Of a stretch of DNA of 44,572 nucleotides, positions 8,667 to 18,425 are shown in pieces (positions within the stretch are counted from its first letter, which is position 1; each line of letters starts with the position of its first letter). A program made the translations under genes and the position numbers. This DNA is from Ignavibacteriae bacterium HGW-Ignavibacteriae-3 (lineage in GTDB: Bacteria > Bacteroidota > Ignavibacteria > Ignavibacteriales > Melioribacteraceae). Where the stretch lies: positions 1 through 44,572 of the forward strand of contig PGYS01000007.1 of assembly GCA_002839795.1 (NCBI GenBank), written 5' to 3'. Under the pieces are notes generated by a model. That model worked only from the letters and a program-made list of their open reading frames with translations, did not search any database and was not told the origin of the DNA.

Positions 8667-9602
8667 TTAGAACGTAAATGTAAAGCCAACTTTAATAGTT
8701 TCATAAGTAAGCGGAGCTTCTGTTGCAAATGGCCAATTCATATTTGCTTTTTTCAGAGAAAAGAAGGCGTATGATAAACCATTTTTCAGAAAGAAATTCA
8801 CGATTGGTGCAGCGTATGGGGAGGAGTCGGCAATTTTTCCGATAAAATGATTTAAAACCCCCATGGTACCTTCCTCTATAATCAAACTTCCGGCATGTTT
8901 CCAGAAGACATATCGGGGGAAAATTACGGCAGCTTCGTACGCAAAATCCAAGGAAGCAAAGGAAGCCACTTCAAATCTTACTCCTCCTTCGGATAACGTT
9001 CCAAATCTGAATGCATCATGGTACCGGTTTAATATATCTGTATCTTTTTGAGCATCCAGGATATCCATCGGAGGATTCAGCAGAAAATAGAATTTTGCCG
9101 GATAATCATTCATGTCAAGTTTCGACCAGACAAATCCGCTGCCGTGATAAGGTAAAATTGAGATAGCTCCGATTTTGTATCCGAAACCGCTTCTGTTGGC
9201 GAATCCGAATCGCCAAAGCTCGGATTTCATTTCGCCAAGTTTTGCCGAGGAGGATTTTAAATCAGCAGATAATTTTGACCCGAATGAATACTTGTCATGA
9301 AAATCGATAATATTATCGTTGTAAAATGACTCCTGTGTAGCATAGCCCAATTTAATTTCAGCGAGGCCAACATCGGCAAATTTACTTTTCAGTTTATCAT
9401 GCTTTGCAGACCCGATTCCGTAATTCAATTCAATAAATGGTTTGCCGTGAAATTCCCACCCGAACCATTCGTAATTATCCCAATCATAAAAATTATTATT
9501 CCGTTCTTTTCCCCCGGTGGAATCCCTTTCGATTTGAGCAAGCAGATTAATGTTTACTGAAAAAAATAGTACTGTGGCACAAAATAATAATTTTCGCAAC
9601 AT
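8667..9602 (-). CDS. Secreted envelope protein of unknown function, possible outer-membrane beta-barrel
   Basis: This 311-residue protein starts with a classic signal peptide (about residues 1-22, ending SVNINLLAQ). The mature part is rich in aromatic and glycine residues in alternating patterns and ends in GFTFTF, with a terminal Phe as in many outer-membrane barrels. I recognise no family. It faces the GH13 gene across a shared terminator and lies downstream of a lone receiver-domain gene in the same direction, about 90 bases away. The location in the outer membrane is inferred. Confidence 0.7.
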   Translation of the reverse strand: MLRKLLFCATVLFFSVNINLLAQIERDSTGGKERNNNFYDWDNYEWFGWEFHGKPFIELNYGIGSAKHDKLKSKFADVGLAEIKLGYATQESFYNDNIIDFHDKYSFGSKLSADLKSSSAKLGEMKSELWRFGFANRSGFGYKIGAISILPYHGSGFVWSKLDMNDYPAKFYFLLNPPMDILDAQKDTDILNRYHDAFRFGTLSEGGVRFEVASFASLDFAYEAAVIFPRYVFWKHAGSLIIEEGTMGVLNHFIGKIADSSPYAAPIVNFFLKNGLSYAFFSLKKANMNWPFATEAPLTYETIKVGFTFTF

Positions 9603-9688
9603 ATAAACTCCTGATTCTGTTTGAGCTTTTAGACGATTTATTATTTGGTTGGTTACACAAATTTGCCGAAAAACTTCTGTGCTTGTAA

Positions 9689-10093
9689 TTAATTGATTTT
9701 AGAGCCCGATCTTTTTTCAAGAGCATTGCTCAGGCTTTCCAGCAGAATATGCCCCTGTACCGGTTTTGTAATAAATCTATCGAAACCTGCTTCATATGCC
9801 AGATCTTTATCCCGTTGATAAGCATGTGCAGAAAGGCCAATTATTGGAATGGTAAAATATTGTGGATTTTGACGAAGTTCTTTTGCCAGTTGGAAACCGT
9901 CCTTTACACCTTTGAGAGTAATATCCATTAAAATGATATCGTAAACTTTCTCTTTGAGTTTTTCGTTAAATGTCTCATCTGAATCGCAAAAGTCAAGCTC
10001 ATAGATTTTTCTTAAAAAGATATTTAAGAATTTCTGATTCTCCTTATCATCTTCAACTATCAGCAGTTTAGGCTTTGCATTCACTTCAGCCAA
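9689..10093 (-). CDS. Single-domain response regulator (receiver only)
   Basis: This 134-residue protein consists of a CheY-like receiver domain. The acidic pocket is Asp15/Asp16 (IVEDD), the phospho-acceptor is Asp57 (ILMDITL), Ser89 takes the conserved Ser/Thr position (IIGLSAHAY) and Lys110 follows (ITKPVQ). There is no output domain. The spacing and the GLSAHAYQRDKDLAYEAGFDRFITKP region resemble receivers partnering hybrid kinases. No kinase is adjacent; the PAS histidine kinase at 24563-25876 is the only one in the window and a link between them is speculation. Confidence 0.88.
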   Translation of the reverse strand: MAEVNAKPKLLIVEDDKENQKFLNIFLRKIYELDFCDSDETFNEKLKEKVYDIILMDITLKGVKDGFQLAKELRQNPQYFTIPIIGLSAHAYQRDKDLAYEAGFDRFITKPVQGHILLESLSNALEKRSGSKIN

Positions 10094-10176
10094 AAGGAAC
10101 TCCTTAATGGTTAATAATGAATTTCAGGCATAAAATAATAATTATTTAAACCATTTGAAACGAATGAATTATAATG

Positions 10177-13100
10177 TTAATAGAGGTCCCAGCTCTTTAC
10201 CTCAAGGTTTAAGGGATCTTTGTTGGAAATTGCTTCAGCAAGTCTCATTGCCAGCTGGCGGTTTGTAATTAAGGGAATTTTATAGTCTACAGCTGTTCGG
10301 CGGACGTGATAATCATTCGCAAGTTCGTCCTGCTGAAAATTTTTCGGAATATTTATTACAAGATCTATTTTGTTGGATGTGAGAAGATCTACCGCATTGG
10401 GTTTCTTCCCGCTTGAGGGCCATTCCACTTCTTCAACTTCAATTCTGTTGGATTGCATAAATCTTGCTGTTCCCGGTGTTGCATAAATTTTAATTCCAAG
10501 ATTCACTAACTGTCGCATTGGCTCAAGCAGTTCAGATTTGGATTCGATTGTTCCGGAAGAAATCAATATCGATCTTATCGGAAATCTGTAGCCAACCGAT
10601 ATCAGAGCTTTTAAAAATGCTTCGTCAAAATCTTTTCCCAGACAGGCAACTTCTCCCGTGGATGCCATCTCAACACCTGTCGTCGGATCGGCTCCTTCTA
10701 GACGTGTAAAAGAAAATTCCGGGGCTTTTACGCCGACATAATCAAAAGAAAATGTTGAATAATCCCACGAAGGCACTTTTATCCCTACAATTACTTTAGA
10801 AGCAATTTCTATAAAATTTTTCTTCAGTGTTTTTGAAACAAATGGAAAACTTCTTGAAGCACGCAGGTTGCACTCGATAACTTTAACTCGATTATCTTTT
10901 GCAATGTATTGGATGTTAAACGGACCATTTATTTTTAATGAGCGGGCTATGGCAGCAGAGATGTGTTGGATCTGCCTCATGGTTTCAAGATATGTGCGCT
11001 GCGCGGGAAGAACGAGCGTGGCATCCCCGGAATGGACTCCTGCGTTTTCAACATGTTCGGAAATAGCAGAGCAGACAATCTTGCCGTTCTGGGCAACTGC
11101 ATCAAATTCAAGTTCCTTGGCGTTCACTAAAAATTTTGAGATTACAACCGGATGTTCCGGTGAAACATCCACCGCTTTTTGCAGAAAGCGTGTCAGTTCA
11201 ATATTATCGGTTGCGATTGCCATTGCCGCACCGCTTAAGACATAAGACGGTCTCACGAGTACGGGGTACCCGACTTTATTTGCGAACTGTAAAGCGTCAT
11301 CTATTTTAGTCAGTTTACTCCATTCCGGTTGTTCTATACCAAGCTCATCAAGCATGGCTGAAAACTTGCTCCGGTTCTCGGCTTTATCAATAGAATCGGG
11401 AGAAGTGCCCAGGATTTTTATTCCTATGTTATGAAGTTTCAACGCCAAATTGTTCGGCGTCTGTCCGCCCATTGAAACAATTACACCGCGCGGATCAACT
11501 TTCCTGTAAATCTCCCAGATCGTTTCCGTGGTCAGCTCTTCAAAAAACAAAGTGTCAAACTGATCATAGTCTGTACTGACTGTTTCAGGATTACAATTTA
11601 TCATCACCGTTTTGTAGCCCAATTCTCTTAGTGTTTTGCCGGTTATTACGCAGCACCAGTCGAATTCAACGGAACTTCCTATCCGGTAGGGGCCGGAGCC
11701 GAGAATGATAATACTTTTTCTGAGATTGGTATCAAAATCGTGAGACGAGCAATTGTATGTCAAATAAACATAATTAGTCTTTGCCGGATATTCTGCGGCA
11801 AGAGTATCAATGTGTTGAATGAAAGGATGGATATTGTACTTTTCTCTCAGCAGATATATATCATGCGCGTCCTTACCAATTACGTTTGCAATCTGCCTGT
11901 CGGAAAAACCGTGCTTTTTCGCATTCAGCAGCAATTCTCGCGTGAGTTTCTTTTTTGAAGAGGCGATTTCATTTTCAATATCCACAATTTTACGAATCTT
12001 GCTCAGGAACCATTTATTTATATGTGTGAGAGAATGGACCCATTCAATGGAGTATCCCTGTTTAAGGGCCTGTACAACTGCAAAGATTCTTTCCTCAGTA
12101 GGATTGCGCAAGGCTTCTTCAAGTTCATCGAATTCCACTTTAACTCTGCTTGCGGTAAGACCCTCCACGCCTATATCCAGCATCCGCATGGCTTTCTGAA
12201 TTGTTTCCTCAAAATTTCTTCCTATTGCCATCACTTCCCCGACAGATTTCATTGAGGATCCGAGCTGTTTTTTGGCAAAGCGGAATTTTTTCAAATCCCA
12301 TCTCGGAACTTTAATTACTATATAATCGAGAGCGGGTTCGAAGAACGCTTTTGTAGTTTTAGTTATTGAGTTTGGCAATTCATGCAGTCCGTAGCCAAGC
12401 GCCAGTTTTGCCGCTACGAATGCGAGCGGATAGCCGGTTGCTTTGGATGCGAGCGCCGAGCTGCGGGAAAGCCGGGCATTCACTTCTATAACGCGGTAAT
12501 CCTGTGATTTAGTATCAAGGGCGTATTGAATATTGCATTCACCCACAATTCCCAAATGGCGGATAGTTCTGATGGCCACTTCGCGAAGCATATGATATTC
12601 ATTATTGCTTAATGTCTGGCTCGGCGCAATAACAATACTCTCGCCGGTATGAATTCCCATCGGATCAAAGTTTTCCATATTGCAAACAGTGATGCAGTTA
12701 TCGAAACGATCCCTAACAACTTCATACTCAATCTCTTTCCATCCCTCAAGATACTCTTCCACTAAAATCTGGGATGAATAGGAGAGAGCTTTTGTTGCGA
12801 GTTTTTTTACCTCACTTTTACTGCGGCATATCCCGCTTCCCAATCCTCCCAAAGCGTACGCGATTCTTATGATTACCGGATAACCTATGATTGCGGCAAA
12901 CTCATATGCTTCTTCAATTGAAGTAACAGCGTTGCTTCTGGGAAATTTTACGTCGATCTCCGAAAGCTTATTGCAGAATAATTGTCTATCCTCTGTGTTT
13001 TCGATGGCTGAGATTTGAGTTCCGAGAACCTGGACATTATATTTCTTTAAGATCCCATCACGGTTCAGAGCCAATCCGCAATTAAGGGCAGTCTGACCGC

Positions 13101-13365
13101 CGAATCCGAGAATAATCCCCTCCGGTTTTTCTTTTGCTATTACCTTTTCAACATAATTTGTGTTGATAGGGAGGAGATAAACTTTATCTGCAAGATAATC
13201 CGAGGTCTGAATTGTTGCGATATTCGGATTAATGAGAATAGTATATATACCTTCTTCTTTTAAGGCTTTTATAGCCTGGGAACCCGAATAATCAAATTCT
13301 CCCGCTTCGCCGATCTTAAGCGCGGAACTACCGATTATCAAAACTTTTTTGATTTTATGTTTCAT
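10177..13365 (-). CDS. carB: Carbamoyl-phosphate synthase large subunit
   Basis: CarB makes carbamoyl phosphate from bicarbonate, ammonia passed from CarA, and two ATP, feeding pyrimidine and arginine synthesis. The 1062 residues show the duplicated ATP-grasp architecture: first half with KVLIIGSSALKIGEAGEFDYSG and ALGGLGSGIC, second half with IILGSGPYRIGSSVEFDWCCV and the second grasp motifs (VRPSYVLSGAAMA). The C-terminal 130 or so residues form the MGS-like allosteric domain (IYATPGTARFM). Length is close to the E. coli enzyme. It lies 67 bases downstream of carA in the same direction, so the two form an operon. Confidence 0.97.
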   Translation of the reverse strand: MKHKIKKVLIIGSSALKIGEAGEFDYSGSQAIKALKEEGIYTILINPNIATIQTSDYLADKVYLLPINTNYVEKVIAKEKPEGIILGFGGQTALNCGLALNRDGILKKYNVQVLGTQISAIENTEDRQLFCNKLSEIDVKFPRSNAVTSIEEAYEFAAIIGYPVIIRIAYALGGLGSGICRSKSEVKKLATKALSYSSQILVEEYLEGWKEIEYEVVRDRFDNCITVCNMENFDPMGIHTGESIVIAPSQTLSNNEYHMLREVAIRTIRHLGIVGECNIQYALDTKSQDYRVIEVNARLSRSSALASKATGYPLAFVAAKLALGYGLHELPNSITKTTKAFFEPALDYIVIKVPRWDLKKFRFAKKQLGSSMKSVGEVMAIGRNFEETIQKAMRMLDIGVEGLTASRVKVEFDELEEALRNPTEERIFAVVQALKQGYSIEWVHSLTHINKWFLSKIRKIVDIENEIASSKKKLTRELLLNAKKHGFSDRQIANVIGKDAHDIYLLREKYNIHPFIQHIDTLAAEYPAKTNYVYLTYNCSSHDFDTNLRKSIIILGSGPYRIGSSVEFDWCCVITGKTLRELGYKTVMINCNPETVSTDYDQFDTLFFEELTTETIWEIYRKVDPRGVIVSMGGQTPNNLALKLHNIGIKILGTSPDSIDKAENRSKFSAMLDELGIEQPEWSKLTKIDDALQFANKVGYPVLVRPSYVLSGAAMAIATDNIELTRFLQKAVDVSPEHPVVISKFLVNAKELEFDAVAQNGKIVCSAISEHVENAGVHSGDATLVLPAQRTYLETMRQIQHISAAIARSLKINGPFNIQYIAKDNRVKVIECNLRASRSFPFVSKTLKKNFIEIASKVIVGIKVPSWDYSTFSFDYVGVKAPEFSFTRLEGADPTTGVEMASTGEVACLGKDFDEAFLKALISVGYRFPIRSILISSGTIESKSELLEPMRQLVNLGIKIYATPGTARFMQSNRIEVEEVEWPSSGKKPNAVDLLTSNKIDLVINIPKNFQQDELANDYHVRRTAVDYKIPLITNRQLAMRLAEAISNKDPLNLEVKSWDLY

Positions 13366-13432
13366 TATTTCCGGAATAATTATTTTATAAATGATTGACT
13401 GGTGCTACATAAATTAAAACAATGAACAAAAT

Positions 13433-14578
13433 CTATTTCAGGTCTCTTAAAAATTCATCAAAAATAAAACCCGAATCTACAGGTCCCGGCATTGCTTCAG
13501 GATGAAACTGCACGCTGCGGAATGGCAGCTTTTCGTGTCTTACTCCCTCGTTTGAATAGTCGTTCAGATTTTCAAACCAGGGCTCCCATCCACGCGGTAA
13601 TGATTTGGTATCTACAGCAAAGCTGTGATTCTGCGAAGTAACATAACATTTATTTGAATCGACCTGTTTTACCGGCTGGTTTTGACTCCGGTGGCCGTAC
13701 TTAAGTTTATATGTTTTGGCTCCGGCAGCAAGTGAGAGAATCTGATGGCCCATACATATTCCCAGAGTAGGAACCTGCTTTTGAATGAGTTTTTTTGCAG
13801 ACGCCACCAGCTGTTTATAAATGACAGGATTACCCGGTCCGTTTGAAATCAGGACGCCGTCGTAATTCTCTTTCTCAACATCGTAATCATAAGGTACTCT
13901 CAACACGGATACTTTTCTGTCTATTAAATTTTGAAGAATACTTTTTTTGCAGCCGCAATCAATTAATAAAATTCTCTTTTTCCCGGTTCCGTATCTCTGA
14001 ACATTAGGGATTGTCACTTTCGAAATAAGATCTTCAATATCCGGATTGTAGTATTGAACAACATCTTTTCCTATTTCAATTTTACCAAGCATTGTTCCAT
14101 GTTCACGAAGAACTTTTGTCAACCGCCGCGTATCAATCCCGGAAATTCCCGGAATTGCAAAACGCTTTAACCAGAAATCAAGACTTTCTATTGAGTTCCA
14201 GTGACTGAAAGATTCTGATGCTTCGGATACAATTAATCCCTGTATCTGAATGCGGTCAGATTCAAAATAGTTTGGAAGTGTATTATCGTGACGCTCGTTT
14301 ATTTCAGTTCCTGTTTTATGGACTGAGGATTTTTTAGATACTAAAAGTTTATCTCCAAAGCTGGTTGGAGGAACTCCGTAATTACCGATCAGGGGATAGG
14401 TCATAACAAGAATTTGTCCGCGATAGGATGGATCCGTCAATGTTTCAGGGTATCCAACCATACCGGTATTAAATACAACTTCGCCGGAGACGGATCTTGA
14501 CGAACCAAAAACTATCCCTTCAAAAACATTTCCATCTTTAAGCGTAAGTTTTGCAGTTTGTTTTGGGGCGCTTTTCAT
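13433..14578 (-). CDS. carA: Carbamoyl-phosphate synthase small subunit (glutamine amidotransferase)
   Basis: CarA hydrolyses glutamine and passes ammonia to CarB. The N-terminal CPSase_sm_chain domain begins LTLKDGNVFEGIVFG, and the class I glutaminase domain has the nucleophile in LGICMGHQILSLAAG and the catalytic His/Glu pair in QFHPEAMPGP. I place the start at ATG 14578 because family members begin a few residues before the first strand; an in-frame ATG at 14638 would add 20 unrelated residues. From the chosen start the protein is 381 residues, normal for the family. carB follows after 67 bases. Confidence 0.94.
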   Translation of the reverse strand: MKSAPKQTAKLTLKDGNVFEGIVFGSSRSVSGEVVFNTGMVGYPETLTDPSYRGQILVMTYPLIGNYGVPPTSFGDKLLVSKKSSVHKTGTEINERHDNTLPNYFESDRIQIQGLIVSEASESFSHWNSIESLDFWLKRFAIPGISGIDTRRLTKVLREHGTMLGKIEIGKDVVQYYNPDIEDLISKVTIPNVQRYGTGKKRILLIDCGCKKSILQNLIDRKVSVLRVPYDYDVEKENYDGVLISNGPGNPVIYKQLVASAKKLIQKQVPTLGICMGHQILSLAAGAKTYKLKYGHRSQNQPVKQVDSNKCYVTSQNHSFAVDTKSLPRGWEPWFENLNDYSNEGVRHEKLPFRSVQFHPEAMPGPVDSGFIFDEFLRDLK

Positions 14579-14881
14579 ATTCAAACTTTTTGAACTCCTG
14601 ACTTTTGAGAATAAATGGGGGGAAGAACCTAAATGCAATGCGTGAAGGTATAAAAATTTTCTCTACACGCAAAATGATTTAAAAGGGTAAAAGGAACCTT
14701 TGCGTCTACTATACATTTCTGTAACGCTCTTATGCAGTTAAATTTCAGGCTTTTGGGATAGAATCCATTTTAATGTGTCTCCATTCCGATAATTATTTCA
14801 TTTTAATTTATATCCATAATAATTTCCATTGAATATTTACAGTTGATACTATAAGTTGAGAACAAAATTTCGGAGAATTGA
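14579..14881. promoter_or_regulatory. Divergent intergenic region between carA and a TonB receptor gene
   Basis: About 300 bases without a gene separate carA (minus) from the receptor gene (plus), so both promoters should lie here. I see no recognisable pyrimidine riboswitch or clear operator. A GGAG sequence six bases before the TTG at 14882 is the ribosome-binding site that decides the receptor start. Confidence 0.4.
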
Positions 14882-17161
14882 TTGAATTTTTCTACCAGAC
14901 CAAGACAATCCCACTCAGTTAAAAAATCATTTTCAATATCCAACTTAATATTCCTGATGGTTCTCTTTCTCTTAATGGGAATAAATTTGAATGCCCAGGA
15001 GAGAGGAATGCTTCGTGGATTTGTAGCGGATTCTCTGACTGCCGAAGCGCTTCCCTATGCGAACGTATTAATAAAAGAATTAAACCGGGGCGCTACTACT
15101 GACTCCCGCGGATTTTTTGTGATGGCATCGCTGCCGAATAGAAGGCTGACGGTTGTAATTTCTTACATAGGCTATCGATCAAAACAGTTTATTGTTGATG
15201 TTGAGCCATATATTGTTACAGATCTTCGCGCGCTTCTTTCATCAACGAATATCGAGATGAAAACTATTGAAGCAACCGGCAGCCGAGTCGCCAAAGAAAA
15301 TGCAACGGATCTTAGTTTGCAAAGAATAGCCATGCGTGATCTTGAAAATTTGCCTAAAGGAGTTGAGCTGGACATTTTCCGATCATTACAGACATTACCC
15401 GGAGTTCAGACCGGAGGCGACGTTTCAGCCAGATTTTATGTACGCGGCAGTCCCAGCAACGAAAATCTTGTTCTGCTGGATAATACTACCATTTATAATC
15501 CCTACCACGCTCTGGGTATTTTCAGCGCGATAGATCCCGATATGATAAGTTCGATGGAATTTTACAAAGGAGGATTCCCGGCAGATTATACTCACCGGCT
15601 CTCCTCTGTTTTGAAAGTCGTTACTAAAGACGGTAATAAAAATTCCTTCGGTGGAAAGGCGGCGATTAGTTTATTGACCGCCAAACTGCTTTTGGAGGGA
15701 CCAATTCCATCGGGCTCGTTTATAATCAGCGGCAGGAAAAATTATTCTGATGTTATATTGAAAAAATTTAGGAATAATAATTCAATTCCGGCTGACTTTT
15801 ACGACCTCTTCGCGAAGGTAAATTATTCCGATAACGAATTTATGCAGGATGCAAAATTCGCCGTGAGTTTTTTTAAAAGTGGAGACAAAATACTGAACGA
15901 TAATCCCAGACGGGAGGATTTTACATGGGACAACAGCACATTCGCGTTTAATTATTTTCAAGTTTCGGACTCCCCGTTATTTTATCAATTGGATCTTTCA
16001 TACAGCACCTTCAATGGAGAGAAAATTCCAAACTTCAGCGGCGCAAAAGGGCTGAAAAACGAACTAAGCGATTTTACGATGAGAGTGGATTTCAATTACG
16101 TTTATGACAGCAAAGATGAATTGGCCGGAGGGTTTAAGATTACCGAAGTTCATACGGACCTGATTCTGGAAAATTTTAGGGGACAAGCCACTAATACAAG
16201 CACTCGCGGGGTAAATGTAAGCGCCTACGCCAAGTATAAAATTTTAAGAAGTCCCATTTTCGGCGCTGATATCGGTGCAAGAGCACACGCAACCAGATTT
16301 GCAGGAGGCGGCTCATCTGTCTTTATTGAACCGAAGACAAGTTTTACATTAAGATTTATTCCTGAGGTTGCACTTAAGGGCTCCTGGGGAATTTATATGC
16401 AGGATATTGTGACTGTTTCCGACGAGAATGAAGTTGTATCAATTTTTGAACCATGGATAATTACTCCGCTCTACTTAGATCCTTCCAATGCCATACATTA
16501 TATCGGCGGGCTTGAGATTACACCCACGTCTAATCTTTCTTTCAATATCGAAAGTTATTATAAGATAATGCACAATCTTGCCATTGTGAACGATCAGAAA
16601 TTTTTTGAAAGCGATCGGGATCTTATTTCAGGATCCGGCAAATCTTACGGTATTGAATTTGAAATGAAGTATATGTTTAATCCATTCAGATTTTCCGGTT
16701 CATATGCGTGGATGCGGGCATTCAAAGATGTAAGGGGTAAGGTTTACTCGCCCCGTTATGACAGCCGCAACAATATCAATCTCTCGCTGGAAGCAGAACT
16801 CGGAGGCGGCTGGGTAGCAAGCGCCGTATGGAGCTATACGTCAGGACTACCATTTACACAGATCGCAGGTTATTATGACAGGCTTACGATCGATCAGCTG
16901 TCAGACAACCAGTTTTTACTTGATTCATATAATCCTTTTGTTTTATTAGGGGAAATAAATACCGGACAACTACCCGATTATCATCGTCTGGATCTAAGTC
17001 TTTCAAAGAAAATTCAAATCAACAGACTGAAAATGTATATTGACCTGAGCGTTTTGAATGTTTATAACAGAAATAATTTATTTTATTTCAGACGAGATAA
17101 CGGAGAGAGAGTTAACATGCTTCCGTTTTTGCCCTCCGTTAATTTCAAGGTGGAATTATGA
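14882..17161 (+). CDS. TonB-dependent receptor with N-terminal CarboxypepD_reg-like domain
   Basis: The start is a TTG preceded by GGAG at six bases; no upstream ATG exists. A signal sequence (hydrophobic stretch about residues 20-35, ending NLNAQ) leads into a carboxypeptidase-regulatory-like domain (RGFVADSLTAEALPYANVLI...). A plug domain follows (FRSLQTLPGVQTGGDVSARF, VRGSPSNENLVLLDNT, GGFPADYTHRLSSVLKV), then a 22-strand-type barrel ending in VNFKVEL. It should import an unknown substrate across the outer membrane, powered by TonB. The stop codon overlaps the start of the DUF4249 lipoprotein gene (ATGA), so the two are translationally coupled and probably form one complex. Confidence 0.92.
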   Translation: MNFSTRPRQSHSVKKSFSISNLIFLMVLFLLMGINLNAQERGMLRGFVADSLTAEALPYANVLIKELNRGATTDSRGFFVMASLPNRRLTVVISYIGYRSKQFIVDVEPYIVTDLRALLSSTNIEMKTIEATGSRVAKENATDLSLQRIAMRDLENLPKGVELDIFRSLQTLPGVQTGGDVSARFYVRGSPSNENLVLLDNTTIYNPYHALGIFSAIDPDMISSMEFYKGGFPADYTHRLSSVLKVVTKDGNKNSFGGKAAISLLTAKLLLEGPIPSGSFIISGRKNYSDVILKKFRNNNSIPADFYDLFAKVNYSDNEFMQDAKFAVSFFKSGDKILNDNPRREDFTWDNSTFAFNYFQVSDSPLFYQLDLSYSTFNGEKIPNFSGAKGLKNELSDFTMRVDFNYVYDSKDELAGGFKITEVHTDLILENFRGQATNTSTRGVNVSAYAKYKILRSPIFGADIGARAHATRFAGGGSSVFIEPKTSFTLRFIPEVALKGSWGIYMQDIVTVSDENEVVSIFEPWIITPLYLDPSNAIHYIGGLEITPTSNLSFNIESYYKIMHNLAIVNDQKFFESDRDLISGSGKSYGIEFEMKYMFNPFRFSGSYAWMRAFKDVRGKVYSPRYDSRNNINLSLEAELGGGWVASAVWSYTSGLPFTQIAGYYDRLTIDQLSDNQFLLDSYNPFVLLGEINTGQLPDYHRLDLSLSKKIQINRLKMYIDLSVLNVYNRNNLFYFRRDNGERVNMLPFLPSVNFKVEL

Positions 17162-18144
17162 AAAAATTAATCTTCATGCTATTTGTCACAACAATTATTA
17201 TAACTTCCTTAGCTTGCGATGATCAGGTTAATCCGAAAACTGACTTCAGAGAATTGTACGCACTGAACTGTGTTATTAAGGGAGATACATCCTTGCAGGT
17301 TGCCACAATTTCACGTGCGTATGATGTTAACGGTTTTGATCCTCTTTCGAATACAGCAGATCCTTTCATAAAAGGCGCAAAAATAAAATTGACGTATCAT
17401 GGTACGGGAGAAGTATTTTTTTTCCGGGACACCACTCTAATTAGGACGGATAATTCAAGATATACATCGCCTATGAGTTATTATTATATTAAAAATTTCA
17501 GACCGACTTACGAAAGCCCGGTAAGCATTGAAGCAGTTTTACCTAACGGAAAAGTTCTCAGTGCGAAATCAACTGTACTGTTTATCTCCAGATTTGCGAT
17601 TGAGAACCGGTCATATACAATTCCCAGCACTACCACAGGAAAATATCTTGGATTTTCCTGGACAGCGGCAACTCCATCCGTTAAGGATGAAAAAATATAT
17701 TATGTTCCGGAATTGATTATCAAATACGCCAAGATTCAAGGCGGTACACCGATTGAGCTTCAAAAGAAAGTTCCTTTATATTATATCTCCGGCGAAAATG
17801 GTGAATTTCCGCTTTACCCTTCTATTCAGAGTAATATTACGAGTGTAAATTTTGATACACTTACAATCAGGAGATCACTGGAAGAAATTTCCGCCGGCGA
17901 TGCAAACAAGCAGAATTATATAATTCGAAATGCTGTTTTCAGGCTGATAATTACTGACAAAAATTTGGCGGTTTATTATGCCGCGCAAAAAACTTTTTTA
18001 GATGAATTTTCCGTTAGAGTAACCCAGCCTGAATTTACAAATATTAATGGGGGACTGGGTATTTTCGGAACGCTTAATTCAACATATATCAATGTTCCGA
18101 TCAAACCGGAATATATTGTGAAATACGGTTACAAAGCGTTTTAA
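17158..18144 (+). CDS. DUF4249-type lipoprotein paired with the TonB receptor
   Basis: This 328-residue protein has a lipoprotein signal peptide with lipobox TSLAC and lipidated Cys20, followed by Asp. The body is a beta-rich domain beginning with a strand that reads ELYALNCVIKGDTSLQVATIS and GAKIKLTYHGTGEVFFF, which matches the DUF4249 family. Bacteroidetes commonly encode DUF4249 directly behind CarboxypepD_reg TonB receptors, as here with a 4-base overlap. It is likely the surface or periplasmic partner of the receptor, but the ligand is unknown. The family call rests on the sequence pattern and context. Confidence 0.8.
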   Translation: MKKLIFMLFVTTIIITSLACDDQVNPKTDFRELYALNCVIKGDTSLQVATISRAYDVNGFDPLSNTADPFIKGAKIKLTYHGTGEVFFFRDTTLIRTDNSRYTSPMSYYYIKNFRPTYESPVSIEAVLPNGKVLSAKSTVLFISRFAIENRSYTIPSTTTGKYLGFSWTAATPSVKDEKIYYVPELIIKYAKIQGGTPIELQKKVPLYYISGENGEFPLYPSIQSNITSVNFDTLTIRRSLEEISAGDANKQNYIIRNAVFRLIITDKNLAVYYAAQKTFLDEFSVRVTQPEFTNINGGLGIFGTLNSTYINVPIKPEYIVKYGYKAF

Positions 18145-18185
18145 ATTTTTGGTTGGATTAAAAGTTGTTTTATATTAGCCCAACG

Positions 18186-18401
18186 CTTAACAGAGTATGT
18201 CAATCAAAGTTAAGAGCAGTTCTGGTCTTAAATCTCTGTCTTTATTACCGGGTTTTTGCTAAAGTGATGGGGATCAAATAATTATCTCAGCGAATCCTTT
18301 ATTTTCTTTTTAAAGATTCTGTTCAAAGGAAAGCCTCGGCTGGTAATTCCTTTGCATAGAGAATGACAGAGGGAGCGTTTTAACGCTCCCTTTGTTATTT
18401 T
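18186..18401 (+). ncRNA. Candidate structured RNA or leader with alternative pairings (unidentified)
   Basis: The gap before rlpA holds several nested complementary segments. Local hairpin 18210-18215 with 18226-18231 (TTAAGA/TCTTAA). A long-range helix 18234-18240 with 18365-18371 (CTCTGTC/GACAGAG). A helix 18316-18320 with 18360-18364 stacked directly on its 3' side. An 8-bp helix 18324-18331 with 18347-18354 (CAAAGGAA/TTCCTTTG). Then a strong terminator. The segment 18190-18195 (ACAGAG) can pair with the same CTCTGT, so two folds compete. I do not recognise a known family; 6S RNA or a cis-regulatory leader of rlpA are possibilities. Confidence 0.4.
18371..18401 (+). terminator. Rho-independent terminator upstream of rlpA-like gene
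   Basis: A 7-bp GC-rich stem (18371-18377 with 18384-18390) with a 6-nt loop, extendable by A-T pairs, is followed by a T-rich tract. It lies 25 bases before the next start codon, so it either ends the DUF4249 transcript or a separate RNA, or acts as an attenuator. Confidence 0.85.
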
Positions 18402-18425
18402 ACAAGCAACTTCTGGTGTCCGAAA

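Noticed and set aside
18186-18401. Identification of the rlpA upstream RNA as 6S or SRP RNA
   Set aside because: The shape is suggestive of 6S, but I could not match a consensus; the SRP domain IV motif is absent. It is kept only as an unidentified candidate.
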